Below, one piece after another: positions 1 through 8,699 of a stretch of DNA of 64,000 bases (positions are counted from its first letter, which is position 1; every line of letters starts with the position of its first letter). Position numbers and translations under genes: made by a program. Below the pieces are notes generated by a model. The model saw only the letters and a list, made by a program, of their open reading frames with translations, had not been told where the DNA came from and did no database searches. Origin of the DNA: an uncultured Methanobrevibacter sp. (GTDB taxonomy: Archaea; Methanobacteriota; Methanobacteria; Methanobacteriales; Methanobacteriaceae). The stretch spans positions 62,001 through 126,000 of the forward strand of contig NZ_CACZTX010000002.1 of assembly GCF_902784195.1 (NCBI RefSeq), written 5' to 3'.

Positions 1-504
1 GCTATCGATCTTGTTTCTACCGATAACATGGCTTAATCCTAATTCATCTGCCTTGCCAACATGTGCTAAGGCCTCTTCAACAGTTGCGCTTCTACCGTAT
101 TTTGAAGCTATTTTCCTGCTTGCAGGGCCAATGAAAATACAACCGAAGTCTTGCGGGTAATCCTCACAATTTGCAGAAGTTCTGCAAAGGCATTTGTGCA
201 TAATGACAATATCTTCAGCTTCTTTTATAACTTCCTTGATTATTTGGCTCGGCACAAATTCAGAGTCATCTTTTTGGAAGCTTTGGTTGACTTCAATGTT
301 TGTAGTGATGGTCTTATTGACGGCATTTTTGTTTGGAAGGACATAAACTTCATCATCTTCGAAAAGGATTTTATCAATGATTTTTTTAAATATCCTTGAT
401 CTTCTTGTCATTCTAGAAAGGAAAAATCGTGTATGGAATGTGTGCCCAACTAAAAATGTAGTTATATCTTCGTAATATCCTTTTCGTCTGTCTTTATCGT
501 CCAT
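1..504 (-). CDS. Cysteine-containing (probable Fe-S) protein, C-terminus outside window
   Basis: An open minus-strand frame starts at the ATG at 504-502 and runs off the left edge, giving 168 residues. It contains a cysteine-rich segment (CLCRTSANC, then a further Cys before IFIGPA, about residues 105-125) that could bind an Fe-S cluster. I recall similar cysteine-rich proteins in methanogens but cannot name the family with certainty. The C-terminal half, where ferredoxin-type motifs might lie, is not in the window. Confidence 0.6.
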   Translation of the reverse strand, partial: MDDKDRRKGYYEDITTFLVGHTFHTRFFLSRMTRRSRIFKKIIDKILFEDDEVYVLPNKNAVNKTITTNIEVNQSFQKDDSEFVPSQIIKEVIKEAEDIVIMHKCLCRTSANCEDYPQDFGCIFIGPASRKIASKYGRSATVEEALAHVGKADELGLSHVIGRNKIDS

Positions 505-607
505 AGTTCAGTCCCTTGAATTTTATTATTTATATAAGTCTATATAGATATAATTTTTTAATATTTAAATATTTTTTGATAAGTTTTTAAAGTATAAGGT
601 TTTTTGA

Positions 608-1402
608 TTATTCCTCATTGTTTTCTTCTTCTATCTTTTTATTCAATCGTCTTAAAATGCCTTTTAATGTATGTGCCTCTCTTCCAGTAATGAAAGCCCG
701 ATTGATAATGTTCTTGAACACTTTCAATCCGTTTTTCTTTTTATGGTCAGGAATGGATAATGTGCTGATTAGTTTCTCCATATCGCTTAACAGATATTCC
801 TTTTCAAGTGCAGTGCTTTCTTCCAATCCTTCAACAGGGTAATTGTTTCTGTTTTTAAAGATTTCATAGAGAATGACTGCTGCTGCATGTGAAATGTTCA
901 TTATAGGGTAACTTGGGTCAGTTGGAATGCTTACAGTTATGTCACACATTTCTATTTCTGCATTGGTCAATCCGTTTCCTTCTCTACCAAAAAGGATAGC
1001 TATCTTATCGTTGTAGTTCATTGACTTTCCAAGTTCTTCAGGTTTGATTGGAATCCTTGATAGGTTATAGCTTCCTCCAGGGGCTCCTGTTGAACCGACA
1101 ATAAAGTCAATTTCATTGTCTTTTACAAAGTCTTCAACTGTATCATAAACCAATGCATTTTCAACGGTTTCCCTTGCATGCATAGCCTGATAATAAGCTT
1201 CATCCTTAAGGGTGCATGGGTTGATTAGAACTAATTTATGGAGTCCGAAGTTACCCATGGTTCTTGCTAAAAATCCAACATTTCCAGGAGATTCGCATTC
1301 TACAAAAACAACATAGATGTTTTCCTTAAGTCTGATAGTCTCTTCATCCTCAACTATTTCCTTAACTTTGCCTCTATCGCTTGATTTGTTTTTGTTTTTC
1401 AT
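608..1402 (-). CDS. TrmJ/TrmH-family RNA 2'-O-methyltransferase
   Basis: The 264-residue protein has the SPOUT (TrmH/TrmJ) signature. The N-terminal segment carries ECESPGNVGFLARTMGNFG near residue 35, followed by LVLINPC, VGSTGA, the LFGREGNGLTNAE motif near 140 and PIMNISHAAAVILYE near 165. In this family these motifs form the trefoil knot that binds S-adenosylmethionine, and the enzymes 2'-O-methylate tRNA or rRNA. The charged C-terminal extension is typical of TrmJ. The gene ends 25 bp after tfrB on the same strand, so the two may be co-transcribed. Target nucleotide unknown. Confidence 0.85.
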   Translation of the reverse strand: MKNKNKSSDRGKVKEIVEDEETIRLKENIYVVFVECESPGNVGFLARTMGNFGLHKLVLINPCTLKDEAYYQAMHARETVENALVYDTVEDFVKDNEIDFIVGSTGAPGGSYNLSRIPIKPEELGKSMNYNDKIAILFGREGNGLTNAEIEMCDITVSIPTDPSYPIMNISHAAAVILYEIFKNRNNYPVEGLEESTALEKEYLLSDMEKLISTLSIPDHKKKNGLKVFKNIINRAFITGREAHTLKGILRRLNKKIEEENNEE

Positions 1403-1427
1403 GATAATCTTCTGTTGATTTTATTGC

Positions 1428-2939
1428 CTATTCGTCATAAGCCATTTTAAGCAATTGAATAAGATTTAATATTTTTACGTTTTCAAGACCAATTTCGTTC
1501 AAACCGTCTTGGATGTTGATTTGACAGAATGGACAGATTGTAGTTACATAATCTGCACCTGTTGCTTTAACCATCTCTGCTTTGTCTTTAGCGAGCCCTA
1601 AAGCGATTTCAGGTTTTCCAGATTTGATTCCTCCACCTGCACCACAGCATTGGTTAGGAAGTTCAAGCTCTTCAAATTCAACTCCTGGAATCATTTCAAT
1701 GATTTTTCTTGGCTCTTCTCTGATGCCTTGGCCTCTTGACAAATGGCAAGGGTCATGCCAGGTTACTTTAGTATTGACCTCTTTCATTTTGCTTGCATCT
1801 AATTTGTCAACCAAGAACTCACTTATGTCTTGCACATTAAGGTTAGACCCATATTTTGGATGGTCATTTTTGAGGGTTGCTCCACAACCTGCACAGATAG
1901 TGATTACCTTATCGTAATCCTTGAAGATTTCCTTGTTTTTGTCTACAAGCTCTTGAACTACGTCAACTTGACCTGTTCTTAAAAGAGGGGAACCGCAACA
2001 TACTTGTCCTTCTGGAATGTCTATCTCGATGTTATTTGCCTTCAATACATCAAGTAGTGCATATCCTACTTCTTGGGCTCTGTAATCCACCATACATCCT
2101 GTGAATAATGCAACTTTTTCCTTATCTTCATTATCATCAGTATAATATTTGCCTTCTTCATCCCATTTCTTATGAATGGTTTCAATGAATGGCTCTTCAG
2201 GTTTGCTCACGCTTCTTCCGCTTGCTACAACATTGTCCTTAAAGACCTTATGGGCATCAAGAGGTCCGAGATTTCCAGCATAAGCCATTGCTCTGAGTTT
2301 TTCGATTGCATCCCCAAAGCTGTTGATGTTTTTAGGACAGATTTCTCCACATTTTCCACAGCTTGTACATGAATACATTCCGCTGTCAAGAGCTTCTATC
2401 AATCTGTCATATTCATCTCTTGGATCAAAGTCAAACTTGGAGATGTATCTTAAGTAGTAAGGTCCGAGGAATTCTTCATTGAAGTGCTTTACCACCGGAC
2501 AACTGGATAAACAGGTATAACATTCAATGCAGCTTCTAACCTTTTTGGTATCCTTGATGTCTTCAGGCTTAAGCTTTTCATGGGAAGTTTCGCTGTCACA
2601 ATCCAAGCTTAACTGCAATTGCTTTACCTTTTCATCAGCTGAACTTCTATCCACAATCAAATCCTTTATGACTGGGAAATCCAATGGTTCAATCAATACA
2701 TTATCACTAATTTCTGCCTTACATGCAAGTGCACCGTTTCCATTGATTTTCACTCCGCAGGAACCGCATTGTCCTGCAAGGCATGAGCTTCTAAAGCTTA
2801 TGTCAGCATCATATTTTCTGTTGATCTCTTCCAATGCATCAAGCACTTTCATTCCAGGATATTCTTCAATTTCATAAGATTCAATATGAGCTTCCTCATC
2901 AGTTTCTCTGTTGAATCTTTTTACATAAACGGTAATCAT
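1428..2939 (-). CDS. tfrB: CoM/CoB-dependent fumarate reductase (thiol:fumarate reductase) subunit B
   Basis: The 503-residue protein has the TfrB order of domains. An N-terminal plant-type [2Fe-2S] ferredoxin has Cys53, 58, 61 and 73. Two [4Fe-4S] motifs follow (CIECYTCLSSCP near 137, CTSCGKCGEICP near 190). Two C-terminal CCG domains, as in HdrB, carry CCGSPLLR and CCGAGGGIKSG. In the known enzyme, subunit B oxidises CoM-SH and CoB-SH to the heterodisulfide and passes electrons to the flavoprotein TfrA, which reduces fumarate to succinate for biosynthesis. No tfrA is visible here; the two subunits are often unlinked in Methanobacteriales. Confidence 0.93.
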   Translation of the reverse strand: MITVYVKRFNRETDEEAHIESYEIEEYPGMKVLDALEEINRKYDADISFRSSCLAGQCGSCGVKINGNGALACKAEISDNVLIEPLDFPVIKDLIVDRSSADEKVKQLQLSLDCDSETSHEKLKPEDIKDTKKVRSCIECYTCLSSCPVVKHFNEEFLGPYYLRYISKFDFDPRDEYDRLIEALDSGMYSCTSCGKCGEICPKNINSFGDAIEKLRAMAYAGNLGPLDAHKVFKDNVVASGRSVSKPEEPFIETIHKKWDEEGKYYTDDNEDKEKVALFTGCMVDYRAQEVGYALLDVLKANNIEIDIPEGQVCCGSPLLRTGQVDVVQELVDKNKEIFKDYDKVITICAGCGATLKNDHPKYGSNLNVQDISEFLVDKLDASKMKEVNTKVTWHDPCHLSRGQGIREEPRKIIEMIPGVEFEELELPNQCCGAGGGIKSGKPEIALGLAKDKAEMVKATGADYVTTICPFCQINIQDGLNEIGLENVKILNLIQLLKMAYDE

Positions 2940-3376
2940 AGCAATCCCTTTTTAAAACTATCAAATAATTATTTTATCAATATGATTTTTAAATTGATTT
3001 TATATTTTTCCTTAAATTGCATTTATTTATTTTTATATAATAAAATAATAAATCATTTTATATATTTTTATTTATTTAATTATAAAGTTTAGTATTTTTT
3101 AATCTCACATTTTTTATGTCACAATTCTTTTATATAATCCTTAGCAACCACTCTAAAATTTCTTAAAAATGCCATGTATTAAATATATAAAGAAACTAAT
3201 ATCTTATTATGATAATTTATGAAATTTTATAAAATTTTATGATATTTTAGCGAATTTTAATTATTATCTTATATTTACAATTTAATTAAAACTTTAGAGA
3301 TTAATCGATTTATGATTTTTCATCGTTATTTTAGAGAATGATATTAATTGATTGGTCTCGTGTGTGGTGAATTTAT
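2940..3376. other. AT-rich divergent spacer between tfrB and iorA
   Basis: This 437-bp spacer separates divergent genes, so it must carry both promoters. It is almost entirely A/T. The iorA start is preceded by a GGTGA SD site at about 3366-3370. No small gene or clear palindrome was seen. Confidence 0.5.
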
Positions 3377-5368
3377 ATGGCTTATGATCAATTAGTAACT
3401 AGTGAAAAAGGAGATAAACTATTCCTTTTAGGTAATGAAGCTGCTGTTAGAGGAGCTATTGAAGCGGGCGTATCAGTTGCAGCAACTTACCCTGGAACTC
3501 CTTCATCTGAAATAGGTAACATATTATCAGTTGTTGCTAAAAATGCAGAAATGTACTTTGAATTTTCTGCAAATGAAAAGGTGGCTATGGAGGTGGCAGC
3601 TACTGCAGCTGCAAGTGGCCTCAGGTCATTTACTTTCATGAAGCATGTAGGTTTGAATGTAGCTGCGGACTCATTCATGACAACTGCTTACTCTGGTGTT
3701 AAGGGAGGAATGATTGTTCTTGTAGCAGATGACCCTTCACTCTTCTCTTCACAGAATGAACAGGATACAAGAAACTATTCAAGGCTTTCTTCCATTCCGA
3801 TTTTAGAACCATCTTCCCCTCAGGAAATCAAGGACATGATGGTTTACGGGTTTGACTTATCTGAACAGTTTGGAATTCCAGTAATTCTTAGGACAAGCAC
3901 CCGTGTATCCCATATGAGAGGAATTGTGGAATGCGGGAGACAAGAAAAACCTAAATCCACTACCAAGGAAACAGAATCAGATGGACATTGGTTAAGAGGA
4001 TACTTCGTTAAAAATCCAAGGGAATTTGTACCTGTTCCTGCAAATGCTCTTGCAATGCATGAAAGACTTGCAGAAAAAATGGAAAGAATGGAAGAGACAG
4101 CTAATGAATGTCCAGTAAATGAGGTTTATTCTTTTGAAAACGGTTCACTTCAAGGAGAATATGGTGTTATTTCATCTGGCGGTGCCTTCAATTATGCTTA
4201 TGATGTTGTTTCTCAAGAGAATTTAGGAATGGATATTCTTAAAATCGCATTGTCTTATCCTACTCCAAAAGATTTGATTTATGACTTCTGCAAAAACTTG
4301 GAAGGAGTATTCATAGTAGAGGAAGTGGATCCTGTACTTGAAAGGGATGTTCTTGCTGTTCTTGGTGAAAACAATTTGGATTGTCCTGTTTACGGTAAGT
4401 TCGATGGAACTTTCCCAATGGTTCATGAATTTAATCCAGACATTGTAAAGGAATCCATCAATAAGGTCGTTTCTGATTTAACTGATGATGCTGAGTTTAA
4501 GGAAGAGTACAAATCAGAAAATGGCAAAGAGCTTGAAGGAGATTTAATTGAAATCGTAGACAAGATGGAATTTACAGATGGATTGAATGACTTGATTGAA
4601 AACATTCCAACAAGAGCTCCAACATTATGTGCAGGATGTTCCCATAGGTCTGCTTATTATGCTGCTGTAAAGGCTTACGAAGAACTTGGATATGCTAAGG
4701 AAGATATGATTTTTGCATCTGACATTGGATGTTACACTTTAGGAATTTCCCCTCCTTATGAAACTGCAGACTATTTGCTTGCAATGGGGTCATCTGTTGG
4801 TGACGGTTGCGGTTTCTCAATTGCAACCAATCAGCATGTAATGAGCTTCATTGGAGATTCCACATTTTTCCACAGTGGACTCTCTCCACTTGTTAATGCA
4901 GTTCACAATAAGAACAAGTTCGTTCTTACAATTTTAGATAACAGAATAACTGCAATGACTGGTGGTCAGCCAAATCCAGGCATTCCTGTTGATGGAATGG
5001 GGGATGAAGCTCCAGCTGTTTCAATTGAAGATATTGTAGAGGCAATCGGTGTCAAGTTTATGAAGATTGTAAATCCTCACAACATCAAAAAGACTGTTGA
5101 CATTTACAAGGAAGCACTTGAATACGATGGGGTTGCTGTTGTAATTGCAAGATACCCATGTACATTGATTAAGGGACAAAAGAAAAAGGCCACTATGGTC
5201 ATCAAGGACAATTGTGTAAAATGCTTGACTTGTGTAAAGACTCTTGCATGTCCTGCAATCTCTTATCTAAATGATGAGGTAGTTGTTGATGAAGCATTAT
5301 GTAAATCATGTACCGTTTGTATACAAGTCTGTCCGAACAAAGCTATTGGAGTAAAGAAAGGTGATTAA
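3377..5368 (+). CDS. iorA: Indolepyruvate:ferredoxin oxidoreductase, alpha subunit
   Basis: The 663-residue protein has the IorA architecture. The N-terminal pyrimidine-type domain contains GNEAAVRGAIEAGV and YPGTPSSEIG. The thiamine-diphosphate domain has CAGCSHRSAYYA near 416 and SDIGCYTLGI near 450. The C-terminus carries two [4Fe-4S] motifs (CVKCLTCVKTLACP, CKSCTVCIQVCP). In archaea, IorAB oxidatively decarboxylates aryl pyruvates with CoA and ferredoxin; in methanogens it likely works reductively with aryl acids for amino-acid synthesis. iorB follows after one base. Confidence 0.95.
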   Translation: MAYDQLVTSEKGDKLFLLGNEAAVRGAIEAGVSVAATYPGTPSSEIGNILSVVAKNAEMYFEFSANEKVAMEVAATAAASGLRSFTFMKHVGLNVAADSFMTTAYSGVKGGMIVLVADDPSLFSSQNEQDTRNYSRLSSIPILEPSSPQEIKDMMVYGFDLSEQFGIPVILRTSTRVSHMRGIVECGRQEKPKSTTKETESDGHWLRGYFVKNPREFVPVPANALAMHERLAEKMERMEETANECPVNEVYSFENGSLQGEYGVISSGGAFNYAYDVVSQENLGMDILKIALSYPTPKDLIYDFCKNLEGVFIVEEVDPVLERDVLAVLGENNLDCPVYGKFDGTFPMVHEFNPDIVKESINKVVSDLTDDAEFKEEYKSENGKELEGDLIEIVDKMEFTDGLNDLIENIPTRAPTLCAGCSHRSAYYAAVKAYEELGYAKEDMIFASDIGCYTLGISPPYETADYLLAMGSSVGDGCGFSIATNQHVMSFIGDSTFFHSGLSPLVNAVHNKNKFVLTILDNRITAMTGGQPNPGIPVDGMGDEAPAVSIEDIVEAIGVKFMKIVNPHNIKKTVDIYKEALEYDGVAVVIARYPCTLIKGQKKKATMVIKDNCVKCLTCVKTLACPAISYLNDEVVVDEALCKSCTVCIQVCPNKAIGVKKGD

Positions 5369-5369
5369 G

Positions 5370-5981
5370 ATGGCGAGTAATGATAATAACAATTACAGTA
5401 TTTACATTTCTGGTGTAGGTGGTCAAGGAATTATTAAGACATCTGTAATCATTGGAGAAGCTGCAATGCTTGAAGGTTATGATGTTGTAATGAGCGAGAT
5501 TCATGGGATGAGTCAAAGAGGAGGATCCGTGTCAACTGAACTTAAGATAGGTAATTTCAAATCCTCAATTGTAGAGGAATCCAAGGCAGACCTGATTCTT
5601 GCTTTTGAACCTATTGAAGTCTTAAGAGGATTGAATAAGGCAAACAAGGACACAACCTTAATATTCAATACTTTCCCTATTGTGCCTTCAACATTGACTC
5701 AAACTGGAGAGACCTATCCTGAAATTGATGATATAATAGCTAATTTAAAAGATAATTTCAAATCTGTTTATCCGTTAGAAGCAAATGGTTTGGCTAAGGA
5801 TGCAGGCAGTATCTTATCTTTAAATATGGTGCTTTTAGGTGCATGTGTTGCAAATGATGATTTCCCACTTTCTAAGGAAACCGTTGAAACTGCAATGAAA
5901 AACAATTTAGCTCCTAAATTCCATGAAATGAATTTAAAAGCTATTGAAAACGGTTATAATGCAATTAAAGATTTATTATAA
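5370..5981 (+). CDS. iorB: Indolepyruvate:ferredoxin oxidoreductase, beta subunit
   Basis: This is the gamma-type domain of 2-oxoacid:ferredoxin oxidoreductases, with GVGGQGIIKTSVIIGEAA near the N-terminus and SEIHGMSQRGGSVSTE near residue 45, the usual IorB motifs. The start is taken as the ATG at 5370, one base after the iorA stop, because GGTGAT at 5360-5365 is a good SD site for it. A GTG at 5361 would lie inside that SD. The two subunits form the enzyme together. Confidence 0.94.
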   Translation: MASNDNNNYSIYISGVGGQGIIKTSVIIGEAAMLEGYDVVMSEIHGMSQRGGSVSTELKIGNFKSSIVEESKADLILAFEPIEVLRGLNKANKDTTLIFNTFPIVPSTLTQTGETYPEIDDIIANLKDNFKSVYPLEANGLAKDAGSILSLNMVLLGACVANDDFPLSKETVETAMKNNLAPKFHEMNLKAIENGYNAIKDLL

Positions 5982-6029
5982 TCTTTAATTCTTCTTTTTT
6001 TCTTTCTTTAATTAATTTTTTGAAACTAT

Positions 6030-6635
6030 TTATTTTCCATGCAATTTTATACCACAGATTTTGCATATTGTATCTTCTTCCTTAACCCTATTCCCGCATT
6101 GAGGGCAATATTTAGGAAGCTCTGGTTTGGTTGACTTGACTTTCTGATTAAGGAAAATATCTTCTCTGATTTTCCTGTTTTGAATAAGGCAAGCTCTATC
6201 CCAATCATGTTCCATCAGTGTCTTCTTAACAAAATAAGCTTCAACCATACTGTCATATTGACCGTAATTCTCTTCCCCTCTTATTACACAGAACTTACGT
6301 TCCTTATGGTTGAATACGATTTCCCCTTCCAAATCTTTTTTGAATTTCAGGTTTCCTTCAATACGTCCCCTCGGACGGCTTTCTGGAAATGGGGGAAGAT
6401 CCATATTCTCATACTTGTTCGGCAAGTCGCATTCCACAAGAAGATCATAGTCAAACTTGCAGTAAAACAGGCAATCCCTTTCATAGAGAGCGTCGGATAG
6501 TTTACTGAATTCGCCATAATCTTTGTTATTGTATTTAATACGATATTTCTTACCGGACTTTACAATATTTCTGTAAAAATATCTTATATTATTAGTCTCT
6601 ATCCTAACACCTCCATTCAAGTCGATTAGATGCAA
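6030..6635 (-). CDS. Zinc-ribbon protein with two short repeat domains
   Basis: The protein (up to 201 residues) ends in a zinc ribbon (CPQCGNRV about 20 residues from CKICG). Before it are two similar segments of about 50 residues, IRYFYRNIVKSGKKYRIKYN and a second one near GEIVFNHKERKFCVIRGEEN, each followed by YG and an acidic or aromatic helix. They resemble small AP2-like beta-sheet repeats. The start is uncertain: the TTG at 6635 has no SD, while a strong GGAGGTG lies inside the frame five bases before an in-frame ATA at 6602-6600. Function unknown. Confidence 0.65.
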   Translation of the reverse strand: MHLIDLNGGVRIETNNIRYFYRNIVKSGKKYRIKYNNKDYGEFSKLSDALYERDCLFYCKFDYDLLVECDLPNKYENMDLPPFPESRPRGRIEGNLKFKKDLEGEIVFNHKERKFCVIRGEENYGQYDSMVEAYFVKKTLMEHDWDRACLIQNRKIREDIFLNQKVKSTKPELPKYCPQCGNRVKEEDTICKICGIKLHGK

Positions 6636-6950
6636 TTGCCAAATTAGTGGTTTATAAAATTTTTTAAAAAAATAAGAAAAAATAATTAAATTTTATAGTA
6701 ATATTAGTATGTTTTAATAATATATTAAATTTTTTAAATCAATTTTTAAATCATTTTTTTAAAATATTTTTTTTAAAATATTTTCAGTATCCTATTTTTG
6801 CATTTCAGCACAATATTTCTGCATCTTGTTAATTTGGATAAGTATTCATTTATATAGGAATAATCTAAGTAATATTATCTAAAAACAAATGGAATTTCAT
6901 TAATCATTTTAGAAAAACAAAAAAATTAAATTATAATTAAGTGTGATTAT
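6636..6950. other. AT-rich spacer
   Basis: The 315-bp stretch is divergent promoter DNA between the zinc-ribbon gene and the 2TM gene. It holds A/T runs and a GTGTGAT SD site just before 6951. I see no gene or repeat. Confidence 0.45.
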
Positions 6951-7226
6951 ATGTCTGAAAGTGAATTATATAGTAGAGCAGAAAAAAGAGTGGATGAAAA
7001 GATGAGTTTTTATCATCATTTATACAGTTTCATTGCAGTAAACATAATTCTTATCATTATTAATGTCTTGTTTTCACGTGGTGAATGGTGGTTTTATTGG
7101 GTAACCCTTTTCTGGGGAATCGGCTTAGTATCCCATTATCTTAAGACCTTCGTTTTCTTTGAGAAATTTGATGAGAAATACAGAGATCAAATGATTGAAA
7201 AGGAAATGGAAAAGATGAGAAAATAA
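6951..7226 (+). CDS. 2TM-domain membrane protein
   Basis: The 91-residue protein has a charged amphipathic N-terminus (SRAEKRVDEKMSFYHHLYSF), two membrane segments (about residues 24-42 and 48-66) separated by SRGEWWFYW, and a basic C-terminal helix. This is the pattern of the 2TM domain family, small membrane proteins often found near LytTR regulators or sensor kinases in Bacteria. The neighbouring LytTR/DUF3021 pair fits that setting. No enzymatic function is known. Confidence 0.8.
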   Translation: MSESELYSRAEKRVDEKMSFYHHLYSFIAVNIILIIINVLFSRGEWWFYWVTLFWGIGLVSHYLKTFVFFEKFDEKYRDQMIEKEMEKMRK

Positions 7227-7254
7227 GCATTATTTTAAAAATGTTTATTTTATT

Positions 7255-7359
7255 AAAAAACAATATTTTTAATTGATTATTATTTATTTAGAAAAAATTG
7301 TTTGGCAGTAAAAACAATATTTTTAATTGATTATATTTTATTTAGAAAAAATTGTTTGG
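7255..7359. repeat. Direct duplication of a ~50-bp promoter segment
   Basis: Copies at 7255-7305 and 7310-7359 are nearly identical. Each begins with AAAAACAATATTTTTAATTG and ends with GAAAAAATTGTTTGG. The second copy ends eight bases before the LytTR start codon, so the duplication sits in its promoter and leader. LytTR proteins typically bind pairs of direct repeats, so the copies could be operator sites; this is inference. Confidence 0.85.
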
Positions 7360-7366
7360 TAATTTT

Positions 7367-7834
7367 ATGAAAGTGAATTTGTTTGTTTCAAAAGATCTGG
7401 AAGAGCCTTATGCAGAAATCTATACTGATGCATTGACTGACAATATTCAAAAGGCAATGGTTCTTTTGGAGAATGAAACTGAAGCTGAAACTGAAGAAGG
7501 AATGAATGACAATTCAATATTGGCTGTTAAAAAGGGACAGGATATTGTTCTTTTGGACTTTGAAGATATCTTCATGATTAGAGTTGAGGAAAAGCAGACT
7601 AAAGTCTATACAGAAAATAAGGATTATTTGGTAAAAAAGCCTCTTTATCAGATTGAAGAGAATCTTGACGCTAATTTCGTAAGGGTCTCAAAGGCAACTA
7701 TTGTCAATTTGAGAAAGATAAAAAGGGTAGCTCCTTCTTTAAGGGGAATGATGTTTATTGAGCTTAAGAACGGATTGAAGGATAACATTTCAAGAAAATA
7801 CCTATCCGATTTTAAGGAAGCTCTTGACTTATGA
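7367..7834 (+). CDS. LytTR-family DNA-binding regulator
   Basis: The C-terminal ~100 residues form a LytTR DNA-binding domain: ILAVKKGQDIVLLDFEDIFMI, then YLVKKPLYQIEENLDANFVRVSKATIVNLRKIKRV, ending in the beta-strand region that reads GLKDNISRKYL. There is no response-regulator receiver domain; the N-terminal 50 residues are short and acidic. This arrangement, followed by a DUF3021 membrane protein, is common in Firmicutes. I chose the ATG at 7367 over an in-frame TTG at 7352 because it begins the conserved MKVNLFVSKD segment. Likely autoregulated. Confidence 0.85.
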   Translation: MKVNLFVSKDLEEPYAEIYTDALTDNIQKAMVLLENETEAETEEGMNDNSILAVKKGQDIVLLDFEDIFMIRVEEKQTKVYTENKDYLVKKPLYQIEENLDANFVRVSKATIVNLRKIKRVAPSLRGMMFIELKNGLKDNISRKYLSDFKEALDL

Positions 7835-7870
7835 TATTTATTGATTATGCTTATTTGTAAAGGTGGTTAT

Positions 7871-8308
7871 ATGAAATTGGATTTAATAGAAAGATTATCA
7901 ATGGGAGCATTTGTAGGATGCTTCGTTGTAATGCTTGTAATGGTGTTGGGATCTTATATTGCAGGTCCTGAAAATGTATCATTTAGTGGTGCGGAAATAA
8001 TCGGTGCATTCTTTGGATCAATAGTTGTTGGATGGGGATTTAGTTTAAGCGGACTCATTTATGAAAAGGAAGAAGTTCCATTTCCACTTCAAGTCATATT
8101 CCAAATGGTAATTGGTATGGGTGTATTGTTTGCTGTGGCAGTTTACTTGCAATGGATGCCAATCAGCTTAGGAATCGGTCCAATAATTACTTGGGTTGCA
8201 ATAGCTTGCATCTTCGCTGCAGTGTTCTGGGCAGGATTTTATGTCTATTTCACTCTTCAAGCAAGGGATATAAATAAGAAATTGGAATCATTCAACAAGC
8301 TTTTTTAG
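7871..8308 (+). CDS. DUF3021-type four-helix membrane protein, LytTR partner
   Basis: The 145-residue protein has four hydrophobic helices (about residues 10-30, 43-62, 73-93 and 104-130) and a charged C-terminal tail, as in DUF3021 proteins that are paired with standalone LytTR regulators. The start is the ATG at 7871 after the SD AGGTGG; the frame could extend upstream to 7841 but without an SD. DUF3021 proteins are thought to modulate the partner regulator from the membrane. Confidence 0.8.
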   Translation: MKLDLIERLSMGAFVGCFVVMLVMVLGSYIAGPENVSFSGAEIIGAFFGSIVVGWGFSLSGLIYEKEEVPFPLQVIFQMVIGMGVLFAVAVYLQWMPISLGIGPIITWVAIACIFAAVFWAGFYVYFTLQARDINKKLESFNKLF

Positions 8309-8323
8309 TCTTCGACTAAAAAA
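8301..8323 (+). terminator. Hairpin overlapping the DUF3021 stop codon
   Basis: Perfect 10-bp arms TTTTTTAGTC and GACTAAAAAA enclose a three-base loop, and the TAG stop codon lies in the first arm. A second small hairpin (GAGTC-TTT-GACTC, 8351-8363) is followed by a T-rich run. Together they look like a transcript end. Confidence 0.6.
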
Positions 8324-8543
8324 CCTTGACCAAAATATTTTTTTTAGAATGAGTCTTTGACTCTTAATTTTCTTATTTAAATTATTTTAATTTTTTTATT
8401 ATTTTAATATTTTTTCAGTATTTTTTTAATATTATAGTTTTTTTATTATTTTAGTATCTTTTACAGTTTTTTTAATATTTTAAATTTTTAATTATTATAA
8501 TAATATTTAACTGTTTTTTCAAAAAAGTTTTTAATCAAGGTGT

Positions 8544-8608
8544 TTGATGTGAGTAATGGGGCAAGTGATTAAAATGGGATAAATTATTTTTTTCATTACT
8601 CACATCAA
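8544..8608. repeat. 15-bp perfect inverted repeat with 35-bp spacer
   Basis: TTGATGTGAGTAATG at 8544-8558 is exactly inverted at 8594-8608. A separate 17-bp palindrome, ATTTTGCA-A-TGCAAAAT, follows at 8613-8629. The region lies between convergent genes. It may be a structured 3' end or a small non-coding RNA; no ORF is present. Confidence 0.7.
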
Positions 8609-8653
8609 TACTATTTTGCAATGCAAAATAAGAAGGTTGACAAAAATGGGTGG

Positions 8654-8688
8654 TGATAATTAAATATGGTAAATATATTTAATTATCA
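8654..8688 (-). terminator. Probable terminator hairpin after the nifH-like gene
   Basis: Perfect 14-bp arms (TGATAATTAAATAT and its inverse) enclose a seven-base loop, 11 bases downstream of the minus-strand stop codon at 8700. This matches a terminator or RNA 3'-end stabiliser for the nitrogenase-like operon. Confidence 0.6.
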
Positions 8689-8699
8689 TGTTTTTAAGA

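Noticed and set aside
2886-3092. 68-codon frame in the tfrB-iorA spacer
   Set aside because: It begins inside tfrB on the opposite strand and continues into T-rich spacer DNA. It has no SD or domain.
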